A stretch of DNA of 64,000 bases from Pseudotamlana agarivorans (GCF_018860245.1 NZ_JAHKPD010000025.1:1-64000), one strand, 5' to 3'. Shown: positions 7,829-16,717, counted from the stretch's first letter. Translations and numbers: made by a program. Notes: generated by a model not told the origin, from the letters alone.

Positions 7829-9379
7829 TTAAAACGGCACTTCATTATCATCGTCATCATTGAAAGAGCTACCAAAAGCTTGATCTGGACTGGCCTTAAA
7901 ATTATCAGATTGGAACGTATTATCGTTTGCTGCGGCATTCATTTTGGAATGAAATTCATTGTCTCCAAACGGCGAATCAAAATCATCTAAATTATCAAAC
8001 TTACCTAAGTGACCTAAGAATTTTAAACGGATGTTTTCCAAACCACCATTACGGTGCTTTGCTACAATAAACTCACCTTGCCCTTCTGTTGGAGAACGTT
8101 CTTCGTCATCCCATTCGTCAATTTTATAATATTCTGGTCTGTAGATAAAGGATACAATATCGGCATCCTGCTCAATCGCTCCAGATTCACGTAAATCGGA
8201 AAGTAAAGGTCTTTTACTACCGCCACGAGTTTCAACGGCACGTGATAGCTGAGATAAGGCAATTACAGGTACCATAAGTTCCTTTGCTAAAGCTTTAAGG
8301 TTTCGAGAAATCATTGAGATTTCTTGCTCACGATTTCCACCATGGTTAGAACCACCTGTCATTAACTGTAAATAATCAATCATGATCATTTTAATACCAT
8401 GTTGCGAAGCCAAACGGCGCGCTTTTGCTCTTAGATCAAATATAGAAAGTGACGGCGTATCATCAATAAATAACGGTGCGTTTTCTAAACCTTTCACCTT
8501 TACATTTAATTGTTCCCATTCGTGTTTTTCTAATTTTCCAGTACGTAGTTTTTCCGAAGATAATCCTGTTTCACTAGAAATTAAACGCGTAATTAATTGT
8601 ACCGATGCCATCTCTAATGAGAAAAAGGCCACTGGAATGTTTTGATCTACGGCAATATTTCTTGCCATGGATAAGGTTAATGCTGTTTTACCCATACCAG
8701 GACGGGCTGCAATAATAATTAAATCGGAAGGCTGCCAACCTGAGGTTAGTTTATCCAATTTATGAAAACCTGTAGGAATACCACTAAGCCCCTCTTTATT
8801 TGAAATTTCTTCAATTTTCTTTTTCGCTTGAATTACCAAGTCCAGTGCTGTTTCACTAGATTTTTTAATATTACCTTGGGTAACTTCGTATAATTTTGAT
8901 TCTGCTGTATCTAATAAATCAAAAACATCTTTAGTTTCATCGTAGGCTTCTTCTATAATTTCATTAGAAATTTTAATTAAACTACGTTGAATAAATTTCT
9001 GTAAAATAATACGTGCATGAAACTCAATATGAGCCGATGAAGATACCTTATTTGTTAATCCGATAAGGTAAAAATCACCTCCAGCAGCCTCTAACCTAGC
9101 GTTCTTTTTTAATTGGGTAGAAACGGTTAATAAGTCGACAGGCTCACTGTTTTCAAACAGCTGAAAAATAGCTTCAAAGATGTATTGATGGGCTTCTTTA
9201 TAGAAAGCATCTTGACTTAAAATATCAATAACTTCATCTACACCTTTTTTATCAATCATCATAGCACCCAACACAACCTCTTCTAAATCAATTGCTTGAG
9301 GCGGAATTTTACCTTTTTCAAGGCTAATAAGCGTACTTTTGTCTACTTTATAGGAAGAGATTTGATTTGGTTGTTTCAT
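7829..9379 (-). CDS. dnaB: Replicative DNA helicase
   Basis: Hexameric 5'-3' helicase that unwinds the fork during chromosome replication. The 516-residue protein has the DnaB N-terminal helical domain (about 25-130), a linker, and the RecA-like C-domain with Walker A ARPGMGKTAL (GMGKT at 228-232), Walker B IIMIDYLQLM, and the conserved ALSQLSRAVETR and SDLRESGAIEQDAD blocks. The acidic, low-complexity tail ending NDDDDNEVPF is typical of Bacteroidota DnaB. No intein is present. It is preceded by a TACTTTCG -7-like box at 9385-9392. Confidence 0.97.
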   Translation of the reverse strand: MKQPNQISSYKVDKSTLISLEKGKIPPQAIDLEEVVLGAMMIDKKGVDEVIDILSQDAFYKEAHQYIFEAIFQLFENSEPVDLLTVSTQLKKNARLEAAGGDFYLIGLTNKVSSSAHIEFHARIILQKFIQRSLIKISNEIIEEAYDETKDVFDLLDTAESKLYEVTQGNIKKSSETALDLVIQAKKKIEEISNKEGLSGIPTGFHKLDKLTSGWQPSDLIIIAARPGMGKTALTLSMARNIAVDQNIPVAFFSLEMASVQLITRLISSETGLSSEKLRTGKLEKHEWEQLNVKVKGLENAPLFIDDTPSLSIFDLRAKARRLASQHGIKMIMIDYLQLMTGGSNHGGNREQEISMISRNLKALAKELMVPVIALSQLSRAVETRGGSKRPLLSDLRESGAIEQDADIVSFIYRPEYYKIDEWDDEERSPTEGQGEFIVAKHRNGGLENIRLKFLGHLGKFDNLDDFDSPFGDNEFHSKMNAAANDNTFQSDNFKASPDQAFGSSFNDDDDNEVPF

Positions 9380-9384
9380 GACTG

Positions 9385-9392
9385 CGAAAGTA
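9385..9392 (-). promoter_or_regulatory. Probable -7 box of dnaB
   Basis: The minus strand reads TACTTTCG, one mismatch from TAnnTTTG, six nt before the dnaB ATG. No clear TTG lies at the right distance, so this is a modest call. Confidence 0.4.
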
Positions 9393-9493
9393 ACTAAAAA
9401 GAAAGTGTTTTGATGAATTTTAACGCTTAGGGTTGTTCACTACTCGTTAACAATCAGCTGTTAATAAATAAATTATTTTGTTAATAAGCACAA

Positions 9494-9524
9494 AAAATCT
9501 GAAGTTGGTATTACTTCAGATTTT
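9494..9524 (-). terminator. Rho-independent terminator downstream of accA
   Basis: A 12-bp perfect stem (9494-9505 with 9513-9524, AAAATCTGAAGT/ACTTCAGATTTT) with a 7-nt loop is followed on the minus strand by a run of T residues. It lies 24 nt after the accA stop. Confidence 0.8.
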
Positions 9525-9547
9525 AATACGTTTCGGTTTCAATAGGC

Positions 9548-10501
9548 TTAGCCTTTAAAGACTCCCATATTAGCATATTTATCCATACGCTCTGAAACCA
9601 AATCTGCTGGTGATAACTTTTTAAGCTCCTCAAAAGATTTTAAAATAGTATCACTAACCGATTGAAATGTTTTTTCACGATTTCTATGTGCGCCACCAAG
9701 TGGTTCTTTAATAATACCATCTACAAGTTTCAATTTTTTCATATCTGAAGCTGTAAGTTTTAAAGATTCAGCAGCTTGTTCCTTATACTCCCAGCTACGC
9801 CATAAGATTGAAGAACAAGATTCTGGCGAAATCACAGAGTACCATGTATTTTCTAACATGAAAACTTTATCACCAACACCAATACCTAAAGCTCCCCCAG
9901 AAGCTCCTTCACCAATTACGACGGTAATAATAGGCACTTTTAAACGCGTCATTTCTAAAATATTTCTAGCAATCGCTTCTCCTTGTCCGCGCTCTTCAGC
10001 TTCCAAACCTGGATAAGCTCCCGGTGTATCTAAAAAAGTTACCACAGGAATACCAAATTTTTCAGCAGACTTCATTAAGCGTAACGCTTTTCTGTAACCT
10101 TCTGGATTAGCCATTCCGAAGTTTCTATATTGCCTAGTTTTGGTATTAAACCCTTTTTGCTGACCAATAAACATAAAGCTTTGGTCTCCAATTTTACCTA
10201 AACCACCAAGCATAGCCTTATCATCTTTAAAGCTTCTATCGCCGTGAAGTTCTAAAAAAGAAGTGCCACAAATCGCTTTAATATAATCTAAGGTATATGG
10301 TCTATCTGGATGACGTGATAATTGCACACGTTGCCATGGCGTCAAATTTTTATATAATTCTTTTTGAGTATCTTTTAACTTCTTTTCAATCTGAGAACAA
10401 GTCTCAGAAACATCAACATCACTTTCTTGTCCAATGATTGCACATTTTTGCAATTGGTCTTCAAGTTCTTTTATTGGAAGTTCAAATTCTAAATATTCCA
10501 T
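9548..10501 (-). CDS. accA: Acetyl-CoA carboxylase carboxyltransferase subunit alpha
   Basis: Subunit of the AccA2D2 carboxyltransferase that moves the carboxyl group from biotin to acetyl-CoA, the first step of fatty acid synthesis. The 317-residue length is standard. Family strings include the coiled N-terminus [70 protein letters not shown] and [14 protein letters not shown]. It sits next to dnaB in the tgt-lptG-accA-dnaB run, downstream of the remains of a DMT-type permease gene. Confidence 0.97.
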   Translation of the reverse strand: MEYLEFELPIKELEDQLQKCAIIGQESDVDVSETCSQIEKKLKDTQKELYKNLTPWQRVQLSRHPDRPYTLDYIKAICGTSFLELHGDRSFKDDKAMLGGLGKIGDQSFMFIGQQKGFNTKTRQYRNFGMANPEGYRKALRLMKSAEKFGIPVVTFLDTPGAYPGLEAEERGQGEAIARNILEMTRLKVPIITVVIGEGASGGALGIGVGDKVFMLENTWYSVISPESCSSILWRSWEYKEQAAESLKLTASDMKKLKLVDGIIKEPLGGAHRNREKTFQSVSDTILKSFEELKKLSPADLVSERMDKYANMGVFKG

Positions 10502-10540
10502 AGAAATTTAGTTATTACTTTTTAAACAAAGGTTAGTCTG

Positions 10541-10548
10541 CAAATATA
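10541..10548 (-). promoter_or_regulatory. -7 box of accA
   Basis: TATATTTG on the minus strand, 39 nt before the accA ATG, matches TAnnTTTG exactly. A TTG at the -33 position is not evident. Confidence 0.55.
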
Positions 10549-10571
10549 AAAACTTTAATTATGATATGATG

Positions 10572-10775
10572 TTAAGTTCGCTTTCTTTTTAGTTTTCTTC
10601 CCCCTTTTAATCTAGCGTTTACAACAATGAATCCAATAATAACAAGGGCTCCGATATAAAAATTAGTGCTCATATTTTCTTTTTCAGGAAACAAATTAAC
10701 GGCTAATGTAATACCATAAACTGGCTCTAAATTATAGGTTAACACAACAGCATACAGGTTAATAATTACAACTGT
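10572..10775 (-). pseudogene. 3' remnant of an EamA/DMT-family transporter gene
   Basis: On the minus strand 67 sense codons are open before TAA (10572-10574) and read as the end of an EamA-type drug/metabolite transporter: the hallmark NLEPVYGI, then a last membrane helix (FYIGALVIIGFIVVNARL) and a basic tail. Upstream the frame stops at once (TAA at 10776-10778) and the lptG stop codon is six nt further on, so about four fifths of a normal gene of roughly 300 codons is missing. No start codon or signal lies in the remnant. A DMT permease gene next to lptG is, as I recall, a common arrangement in flavobacteria, so an internal deletion here is the simplest reading. Confidence 0.8.
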
Positions 10776-10781
10776 TTAAGT

Positions 10782-11858
10782 CTAACGTTTGGCATTGGAC
10801 ATCAGGAATATAGCCAAAATACCAAAAATAACATTTGGAAACCATACAGCTACTAACGGCGGAAAATCAGATTGCTCTGCCATTACCCCGAAAATCTTAT
10901 CAAAAAACACGAAAACCATAGCGATGCAAATACCAACAGCTAGATTAACTCCCATACCGCCACGTCGTTTCATTGATGATACAGCCACGGCAATAATGGT
11001 TAAAATAAACACAGATACTGGTAAGCTCCATTTTCTATATAGTACCAATTTAAAGCGCCCTACATTACTAGAACCTCGAGCCTCTTCTTTAGCTATAAAG
11101 TTTTTTAAATCGCCATACATTTTAGTTTCAGCAGCATAAATAACAGGAATTAAATCATCGACATCAAAACTGAAAAGGGTATCTTTTCGTCGTACAATTT
11201 CTAATTCATCTTCACGTTCCCCAATAGTACGTTTCACATAATTGGTAAGGCGGTACAAAGTATCTTTTTCAATATATTGAATGCTCGAGGCATTAATTTT
11301 ATACGCTAGTTTGTTGTCTTCAAAATGCTCTAAAGTGAAGTTATTACCTCTGCTGTTTTTAACATCGAAACTACTAACATAAATAATATCATTATCATTA
11401 ATTTGTCTGTAAACATTGGTATTATCTACGTCACTACGCCCTTTTTTAAAATATTTGTAGCTAAAATCATTAAAACCTTCACTTGCCTTAGGCGCTAGAA
11501 AAAGCCCCATTATAATGGCTAGAATCGACACAATAAAAGCGCCAATCATATAAGGTCTTAAAAACCTAGAAAACGAAACTCCTGAGCTTAAAAATGCAAT
11601 AATTTCGGTGTTATTAGCCAGTTTAGATGTAAACCAAATAACAGATAAGAATAAAAATAGTGGAAATAATAAATGAGCAAAATAAACAGTAAAATCTAAG
11701 AGGTACACTAAAACCTCATTTAAAGGCACATCATTATCTAAAATTTTACCAATTTTCTCTGCCAAATGCACCGTTATCCCAATGGGAATAAAGAGCAGTA
11801 ACATCATAAAAAATGTAAACAAATAACGTTTTAGTATGTACCAATCTAAAATTTTCAT
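10782..11858 (-). CDS. lptG: LPS export ABC transporter permease, LptF/LptG family
   Basis: A YjgP/YjgQ family inner-membrane permease of the Lpt machine, which extracts lipopolysaccharide from the inner membrane. The 358-residue protein starts MKILDWYILKRYLFTFFMM, has three N-terminal membrane helices, a periplasmic beta-jellyroll domain (about 125-260), and three C-terminal helices, as expected. The N-terminus is LptG-like, but LptF and LptG are hard to separate on sequence alone. It starts five nt after the tgt stop, so it is translated from the tgt message. Confidence 0.9.
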   Translation of the reverse strand: MKILDWYILKRYLFTFFMMLLLFIPIGITVHLAEKIGKILDNDVPLNEVLVYLLDFTVYFAHLLFPLFLFLSVIWFTSKLANNTEIIAFLSSGVSFSRFLRPYMIGAFIVSILAIIMGLFLAPKASEGFNDFSYKYFKKGRSDVDNTNVYRQINDNDIIYVSSFDVKNSRGNNFTLEHFEDNKLAYKINASSIQYIEKDTLYRLTNYVKRTIGEREDELEIVRRKDTLFSFDVDDLIPVIYAAETKMYGDLKNFIAKEEARGSSNVGRFKLVLYRKWSLPVSVFILTIIAVAVSSMKRRGGMGVNLAVGICIAMVFVFFDKIFGVMAEQSDFPPLVAVWFPNVIFGILAIFLMSNAKR

Positions 11859-11863
11859 GTTAC

Positions 11864-12994
11864 TTATAAACGATTATCCATTTGTTTTACCATTTTGTCT
11901 TTCCATGTTCTAAAATCTCCTGCTAATATATGTTTTCTAGCTTCGCGAACCAACCATAAATAAAATCCTAGGTTGTGAATAGTGGCAATTTGTTTCCCTA
12001 GTAATTCATTAACAGTAAATAAATGACGTAAATATGCTTTCGTATACTCGGTATCCACAAAAGTGATTCCCATCTCGTCTATAGGTGAAAAATCGTCTGC
12101 CCATTTTAGGTTTTTAATATTTATAGTACCGTTGGCAGTAAATAACATGCCATTTCTGGCATTTCTAGTAGGCATTACACAGTCGAACATATCTACACCT
12201 AACGCTATATTTTCTAGAATATTGATTGGTGTTCCTACCCCCATTAAGTATCGTGGTTTGTCTTCAGGTAAAATAGAACATACTACATCGGTCATGGCAT
12301 ACATTTCTTCCGCTGGTTCTCCAACCGATAAACCACCAATAGCATTACCTATTGCTCCTGCATTAGCTATATACTCTGCCGATTGTTTTCTTAAATCGGT
12401 ATACGTACTCCCTTGTACAATTGGAAAAAATGCTTGATTATAATCATATTTTAGCGGTGTTTTTTCTAAATGATTAATACATCTATCCAGCCAACGGTGG
12501 GTCATGTGCATGGAACGCTTCGCATAATTATAGTCGCAAGGATAAGGGGTACACTCATCGAAAGCCATAATGATATCGGCACCGATAGAACGTTGAATTT
12601 CCATTACATTTTCTGGAGTAAACGTATGATAGCTTCCGTCGATATGCGATTTAAACTTAACACCTTCTTCTTTAATTTTTCTATTGGCAGAAAGTGAATA
12701 TACTTGATACCCCCCTGAATCGGTTAAAATATTCCTGTCCCAATTCATGAATTTATGAAGTCCGCCAGCTTTTTCGATAATATTCGTTTGTGGGCGCAAG
12801 TATAAATGGTAAGTATTGCCCAATATTATATCTGGATTTATATCATCCTTTAACTCACGCTGATGCACGCCTTTAACCGTTCCAACAGTACCTACAGGCA
12901 TAAAAATAGGCGTTTCAATAACACCATGATCTGTTGTTAATTTACCTGCCCTAGCCTTACTCTGTGGGTCTTGTGCGTTTATTTCAAACTTCAT
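11864..12994 (-). CDS. tgt: tRNA-guanine transglycosylase (queuine tRNA-ribosyltransferase), zinc ligands absent
   Basis: Exchanges guanine-34 for a queuine precursor in GUN-anticodon tRNAs. The 376-residue protein has the family blocks TPIFMPVGTVGTVKG, ILTDSGGYQVYSL (substrate-binding/catalytic Asp), GGLSVGEPAEEM and FDCVMPTRNARNG (second catalytic Asp). The usual C-terminal zinc site, CxCxxC followed by His in YTRAYLHHLF, is not intact: here the region reads FVDTEYTKAYLRHLF, so the His-containing helix is present but the three Cys ligands are absent. I believe this is shared by other Bacteroidota, but cannot check here. Five nt upstream of lptG. Confidence 0.95.
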   Translation of the reverse strand: MKFEINAQDPQSKARAGKLTTDHGVIETPIFMPVGTVGTVKGVHQRELKDDINPDIILGNTYHLYLRPQTNIIEKAGGLHKFMNWDRNILTDSGGYQVYSLSANRKIKEEGVKFKSHIDGSYHTFTPENVMEIQRSIGADIIMAFDECTPYPCDYNYAKRSMHMTHRWLDRCINHLEKTPLKYDYNQAFFPIVQGSTYTDLRKQSAEYIANAGAIGNAIGGLSVGEPAEEMYAMTDVVCSILPEDKPRYLMGVGTPINILENIALGVDMFDCVMPTRNARNGMLFTANGTINIKNLKWADDFSPIDEMGITFVDTEYTKAYLRHLFTVNELLGKQIATIHNLGFYLWLVREARKHILAGDFRTWKDKMVKQMDNRL

Positions 12995-13149
12995 CTTATT
13001 TCTATTATGCTTTTATGAACATGAATTCTAGGGAAAATGCTCCTTAGATTAAAGAATGTCACCATTAAGTGGACAAAGATAATTAACTGAAATATGAAAA
13101 CGATTGTATTAAAAAGAAAATAATACTGTTCTAATGTCGTTAATGATTT

Positions 13150-13157
13150 TATATTTG
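13150..13157 (+). promoter_or_regulatory. -7 box of the beta-barrel protein gene
   Basis: TATATTTG (TAnnTTTG) lies 17 nt before the ATG at 13175. The -33 region has only a weak CTG at about 13126-13128. Confidence 0.55.
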
Positions 13158-13174
13158 AACTTAAAACAAACAAC

Positions 13175-13813
13175 ATGACAAACTTAAAAATTATGGTAAA
13201 AAAATGCTTCCAGAAATCAGGAATTGGAAAGAAACTCTTTTTTATTTTATTAATTGGAGTAGTTCCAAATCTATCCATAGCACAATCAGAAGCTGGTTGG
13301 GGTATTAAAGGTGGATTAAATTATAATGCCAATGGTGATTATTTTGATGCTGTTGAAGACGCTTATAAAGACCCCACGGCAAATGCTGGTTTTCATATAG
13401 GTGTTTTTGGAAAAACAGGAGGTTTTATATTTCTTAAACCAGAACTTGTTTACACGAATACGAAAACAGATTATGACGGTGATGCTTTTAAAATGCAAAA
13501 AATTGATGGTACTATACTTGCTGGATTAGATGTTATAGGTCCGCTAAGTTTATTTGCCGGTCCTTCATTTCAATATATTATAGATTCTGAATTTGAATCG
13601 CTTTCGATAGGTGATTTGGAAAAAGACTATACCGTTGGACTAAATATCGGATTAGGATTTAATTTGAAAAGAATAGGTATCGACTTAAGATATGAACGTG
13701 CTTTTACTAAAAATGAAGCTTCTATTATAGATTCTAATTTTCCGGGAGGCGCAACAGGACGCATCGATACGCGCTCTAACCAACTTATTTTGAGTTTATC
13801 TTTATTGCTTTAA
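13175..13813 (+). CDS. Outer-membrane beta-barrel protein (PorT / porin-family type)
   Basis: A 212-residue exported protein. After a signal peptide (about 1-37, ending NLSIAQ) it has alternating hydrophobic strands typical of a small eight-stranded barrel: GWGIKGGLNYN, NAGFHIGVFGKTGGFIFLKPELVYT, GTILAGLDVIGPLSLFAGPSFQYII, YTVGLNIGLGFNLKRIGIDLRYERAF and the last strand NQLILSLSLLL ending in a hydrophobic residue. This matches the outer-membrane beta-barrel family common in Bacteroidota. Substrate or role is unknown. Monocistronic: its own promoter lies upstream and a bidirectional terminator follows. Confidence 0.82.
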   Translation: MTNLKIMVKKCFQKSGIGKKLFFILLIGVVPNLSIAQSEAGWGIKGGLNYNANGDYFDAVEDAYKDPTANAGFHIGVFGKTGGFIFLKPELVYTNTKTDYDGDAFKMQKIDGTILAGLDVIGPLSLFAGPSFQYIIDSEFESLSIGDLEKDYTVGLNIGLGFNLKRIGIDLRYERAFTKNEASIIDSNFPGGATGRIDTRSNQLILSLSLLL

Positions 13814-13830
13814 TCATTTACTTGAATTAT

Positions 13831-13871
13831 AAACATAAAAAAACCTCGCTTAACGAGGTTTTTTTATGTTT
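13831..13871. terminator. Strong bidirectional terminator
   Basis: A perfect 18-bp stem (13831-13848 with 13854-13871; core CCTCG/CGAGG flanked by A and T runs) closes a 5-nt loop CTTAA. It sits between two convergent genes and can serve both. Confidence 0.92.
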
Positions 13872-13878
13872 AAATACT

Positions 13879-14844
13879 CTATATCTTATCTACATCGTAA
13901 TTGGCTTCCGTTTCTTCGGGGTCTAAATACTTCGGAATTCCGTTTTTTCCAATATCATTTGTTGGATCCCCATCACCATCAATATCCTCATAAATAGTTA
14001 ACACACCATCGCCATCATCGTCGGTATCATAAGCATCTATAACCCCATTACCATCGGTATCATCACCATCAAAAACATCGACTGCTGAATTTAAGGTGAA
14101 TTGGCCATCGCCATTAATATCTTCCAAATAAGAAGGCACGCCATCACCATCATGATCATTTTCGAACATTTGTAACAGATCAAAAGTAAAAGCGATACAG
14201 GTATAAGCTGGTATACTTGTACTACCTGTAGAGTAATATGCTAATCCAGAAGGTACAAACATCACCCCTACACCATGATTTACGTAATTAGAGGTCCCGT
14301 CTGCATTTTCGTTAAAAGTTTCTGCTGTGTGAAATTCAGGAATCACTTTTTGCCAAGCCGTGATAAGGCTTAACAAGTCGGTATTAAAAGCACCATTTGT
14401 AGATCTATCAAAAACTTCATTATCCAAGGTAAACCCTTCATAATTTGTTACAACATTATCACAAAAATGTGGTGAAGGCGCATTTGGATCTACGTTTCTG
14501 TTTAAATCCAAATAATAAATTTCGTAATCTGTATCGGCATAATTCACATCCTTCGTGATCACATCATCAATTAACAACTTATGACCTACAGGAACGACAT
14601 CACCATCATTAAGCTCGGTAATTACAATATCTTCAGATTTAGGATCTGGATTAGAACTATCAAATTTAGAGGCATTATAATAATGCGTTTCTAAATAATC
14701 AAGTAACAACGCTTTATCTTCAACTTGTTGTTCTGTTCTATCTCTTATTACTATTGTAGTACTATCATCATCATCGTCCTTGTCACAAGAAAAAAAACAG
14801 GTTGCTAAACCTAATACAAACAAACTTAATTTCATTAATTTCAT
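13879..14844 (-). CDS. FKBP-like lipoprotein with C-terminal calcium-binding (thrombospondin type-3) repeats
   Basis: An exported lipoprotein: the lipobox region is TCFFSC, followed by an acidic linker (CDKDDDDDS). The middle resembles flavobacterial FKBP-type peptidyl-prolyl isomerases (blocks GAFNTDLLSLITAWQKVIPE and NHGVGVMFVPSGLAYYSTG). The C-terminal 90 residues hold repeated DxDxDG loops (DHDGDGVPSYLEDINGDGQ, DGDDTDGNGVIDAYDTDDDGDG), the pattern of type-3 thrombospondin / EF-hand-like calcium loops. It probably folds or stabilises surface proteins; isomerase activity is inferred. The start at 14844 (MKLMKL) gives a clean signal peptide; an in-frame ATG four codons upstream (14856) is possible. 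Confidence 0.75.
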   Translation of the reverse strand: MKLMKLSLFVLGLATCFFSCDKDDDDDSTTIVIRDRTEQQVEDKALLLDYLETHYYNASKFDSSNPDPKSEDIVITELNDGDVVPVGHKLLIDDVITKDVNYADTDYEIYYLDLNRNVDPNAPSPHFCDNVVTNYEGFTLDNEVFDRSTNGAFNTDLLSLITAWQKVIPEFHTAETFNENADGTSNYVNHGVGVMFVPSGLAYYSTGSTSIPAYTCIAFTFDLLQMFENDHDGDGVPSYLEDINGDGQFTLNSAVDVFDGDDTDGNGVIDAYDTDDDGDGVLTIYEDIDGDGDPTNDIGKNGIPKYLDPEETEANYDVDKI

Positions 14845-15014
14845 TCTCAAAATCATTTATTAAAGTGAAGGAAAACGGGTATAAATTCAAACCCAACAGA
14901 TCGTAAGCGAATTTATACGCAATAAAGTTCAATATTCCTTATTTTTGAAGCCGCAAGATACGATATAAATATATTCTTGCACAATAAGATTAACGTAGTT
15001 TTAGTATTAATTAT

Positions 15015-15404
15015 ATGCGAATAGACAAGTATTTATGGTGTGTTAGATATTATAAAACCAGAACACTGGCAACTACGGCGTGTAAAAAAGGTCAGGTTCG
15101 AATTAACCAGGAGATTGTAAAGCCAAGCCGTGATGTTTATCCTTTGGACACCGTGGAATTAAGAAAAAACCAAATTAACTATAAACTTAAAGTTAATGAC
15201 CTACCCCCAAACCGTGTTGGCGCTAAGATAGTAGATCTCTATCGAACCGATATTACTCCAAAAGAACAATTTGAAGCACAAGAGCTTCTTAAATATTCGA
15301 AAGATTATTACCGAAAAAAAGGAACTGGAAGGCCTACCAAAAAAGACCGTCGAGATATAGACGATTATACCGATGAAAATTTTATTGAGGAAACAGAATC
15401 TTAA
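15015..15404 (+). CDS. S4-domain RNA-binding protein, Hsp15 (HslR) type
   Basis: A 129-residue protein with the S4 RNA-binding fold at the N-terminus: MRIDKYLWCVRYYKTRTLAT, CKKGQVRINQEIVKPSRDV and DTVELRKNQ. The rest is a basic, charged tail. Hsp15 binds stalled 50S subunits carrying peptidyl-tRNA in Escherichia coli; the role here is inferred from that family. The PRTase gene follows 38 nt downstream on the same strand. Confidence 0.85.
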   Translation: MRIDKYLWCVRYYKTRTLATTACKKGQVRINQEIVKPSRDVYPLDTVELRKNQINYKLKVNDLPPNRVGAKIVDLYRTDITPKEQFEAQELLKYSKDYYRKKGTGRPTKKDRRDIDDYTDENFIEETES

Positions 15405-15442
15405 ATAAAATTGAGTAATTTTATGCTTTAAATATACAATGT

Positions 15443-15946
15443 ATGACAGTTAATAATAATATCATCCTTAATCATAACGAAATCAATCATAAAATAAGAC
15501 GTATTGCGTTTCAAATTTATGAAAGCAATGTGGATGAAAAAGAGGTTATTTTAGCTGGCATTGGAACCAACGGCTATATTTTTGCGAAAAAGCTAAAATT
15601 AGCACTTCAAAAAATATCTGAGATTTCACCTGTACTTTGTAAAGTAACTATGGATAAAAAACAACCATGGTTAGAAATTACCACGTCATTAAAACCTGAA
15701 GCGTATAAAAATAAATCTTTAGTGCTGGTTGACGATGTTTTAAATTCTGGAACAACATTAATTTACGGTGTAAAGCACTTTCTAGATGTACCATTAAAGC
15801 AATTTAAAACAGCCGTTCTCGTGAATAGAAATCATAAAAAATACCCTGTAAAAGCAGATTTTAAGGGTATTTCATTATCGACTTCCTTAAAGGAACATGT
15901 TCATGTGACTTTAGAAGGTAAAAATTTTGAAGCTGTTTTAGAATAA
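15443..15946 (+). CDS. Phosphoribosyltransferase-family protein
   Basis: A 167-residue type I PRTase-fold protein. The PRPP-binding signature is clear: LVLVDDVLNSGTTLIYGV. A pyrophosphate-loop-like AGIGTNGYIFAKKL lies near residue 42. It is closest in look to PyrR-like PRTases, but the base specificity is not readable and a pyr-attenuator role cannot be claimed. It follows the S4 gene and overlaps the convergent aroK by nine nt at its 3' end. Confidence 0.82.
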   Translation: MTVNNNIILNHNEINHKIRRIAFQIYESNVDEKEVILAGIGTNGYIFAKKLKLALQKISEISPVLCKVTMDKKQPWLEITTSLKPEAYKNKSLVLVDDVLNSGTTLIYGVKHFLDVPLKQFKTAVLVNRNHKKYPVKADFKGISLSTSLKEHVHVTLEGKNFEAVLE

Positions 15947-16459
15947 TACAGACAGTACATCTTCTACAATTTCATCTTTTGCTTTGTTATCTATTGATAC
16001 TTTAATTTCAGCTTGACTGTAAAATGGCGAACGCTCAAATAAGTGTTTCCCAATGAATTCAGCCATGGCTTCTTCAGTTTCAATATGAGCAATTAACGGA
16101 CGCTTGGCTTTTTTACGCAGCAACTTTTCGGCTAAAGTTGGAATCGTCGCTTTTAGGTAAATACTTTTAGCGTTTTCAGCATCTAAAATATCCTTCATGT
16201 TATTACTGTAACAAGGCGCTCCTCCTCCAACTGAAAGGATGATGTTTCCAGACATGGCTAAAACTTCTTTAAGATACTCGGTTTCTTTTTTTCTGAAGTA
16301 AACTTCACCTTTATTTTTAAATACTTCTGTAACCGAAGCATTTTCTTTTTCTTCAATCAGATCATCTAAATCTATGAAGGTATAGTTCAATTTAGCGGCT
16401 AATCTTTTTCCAATTGACGTCTTTCCAGAAGCCATATATCCTATTAATACAATGATCAT
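15938..16459 (-). CDS. aroK: Shikimate kinase
   Basis: Phosphorylates shikimate at the 3-hydroxyl in the chorismate pathway. At 173 residues it has the Walker A loop GYMASGKTSIGK at 7-18, the shikimate-binding DLDD (about 32-35) and GEVYFRKKETE blocks, LSVGGGAPC, and the adenine/lid region around KKAKRPLIAHI. Length and order are normal for the family. The gene is convergent with the PRTase gene, with a nine-nt overlap at the 3' ends. Confidence 0.95.
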   Translation of the reverse strand: MIIVLIGYMASGKTSIGKRLAAKLNYTFIDLDDLIEEKENASVTEVFKNKGEVYFRKKETEYLKEVLAMSGNIILSVGGGAPCYSNNMKDILDAENAKSIYLKATIPTLAEKLLRKKAKRPLIAHIETEEAMAEFIGKHLFERSPFYSQAEIKVSIDNKAKDEIVEDVLSVLF

Positions 16460-16535
16460 TTTCTCGTTATAATTTGATTTCTAAAAACATAGATTTATCT
16501 CTCACAAAAAAACGAAAATTTATTTAAAAAAAGCA

Positions 16536-16565
16536 TTGTATTTTTAAATAAAGCTTTTATATTTG
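16536..16565 (+). promoter_or_regulatory. Promoter of tRNA-Lys
   Basis: TTG at 16536-16538, 19 nt, then TATATTTG at 16558-16565: an exact TTG-N19-TAnnTTTG promoter 35 nt upstream of the tRNA 5' end. Confidence 0.8.
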
Positions 16566-16600
16566 CACCCGCTAACGACAATTAGTTAGCTTGACATAAT

Positions 16601-16673
16601 GACCTGGTAGCTCAGTTGGTAGAGCATCTCCCTTTTAAGGAGAGGGTCCTGGGTTCGAGCCCCAGCCCGGTCA
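16601..16673 (+). tRNA. tRNA-Lys (anticodon TTT)
   Basis: A complete cloverleaf of 73 nt: acceptor GACCTGG/CCCGGTC with discriminator A, D-arm GCTC..GAGC, anticodon stem TCTCC/GGAGA around loop CTTTTAA (anticodon TTT), T-arm CTGGG-TTCGAGC-CCCAG. CCA is not encoded. Position 5:68 of the acceptor stem is a T-C mismatch; CCAGGTC at the 3' side would have paired fully. Confidence 0.96.
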
Positions 16674-16681
16674 CATTATAC

Positions 16682-16717
16682 AAAAAAGCCTGTAACTTAC
16701 GTTGCAGGCTTTTTTTT
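16682..16717 (+). terminator. Terminator after tRNA-Lys
   Basis: A stem GCCTGTAAC/GTTGCAGGC (one G-T pair) extended by A6/T6, with a TTAC loop and an ending T tract, begins eight nt after the tRNA 3' end. Confidence 0.85.

Noticed and set aside
12991-13278. Minus-strand open frame of 95 codons overlapping the beta-barrel gene
   Set aside because: It overlaps the start and signal peptide region of a supported plus-strand gene and its promoter, and has no family resemblance.
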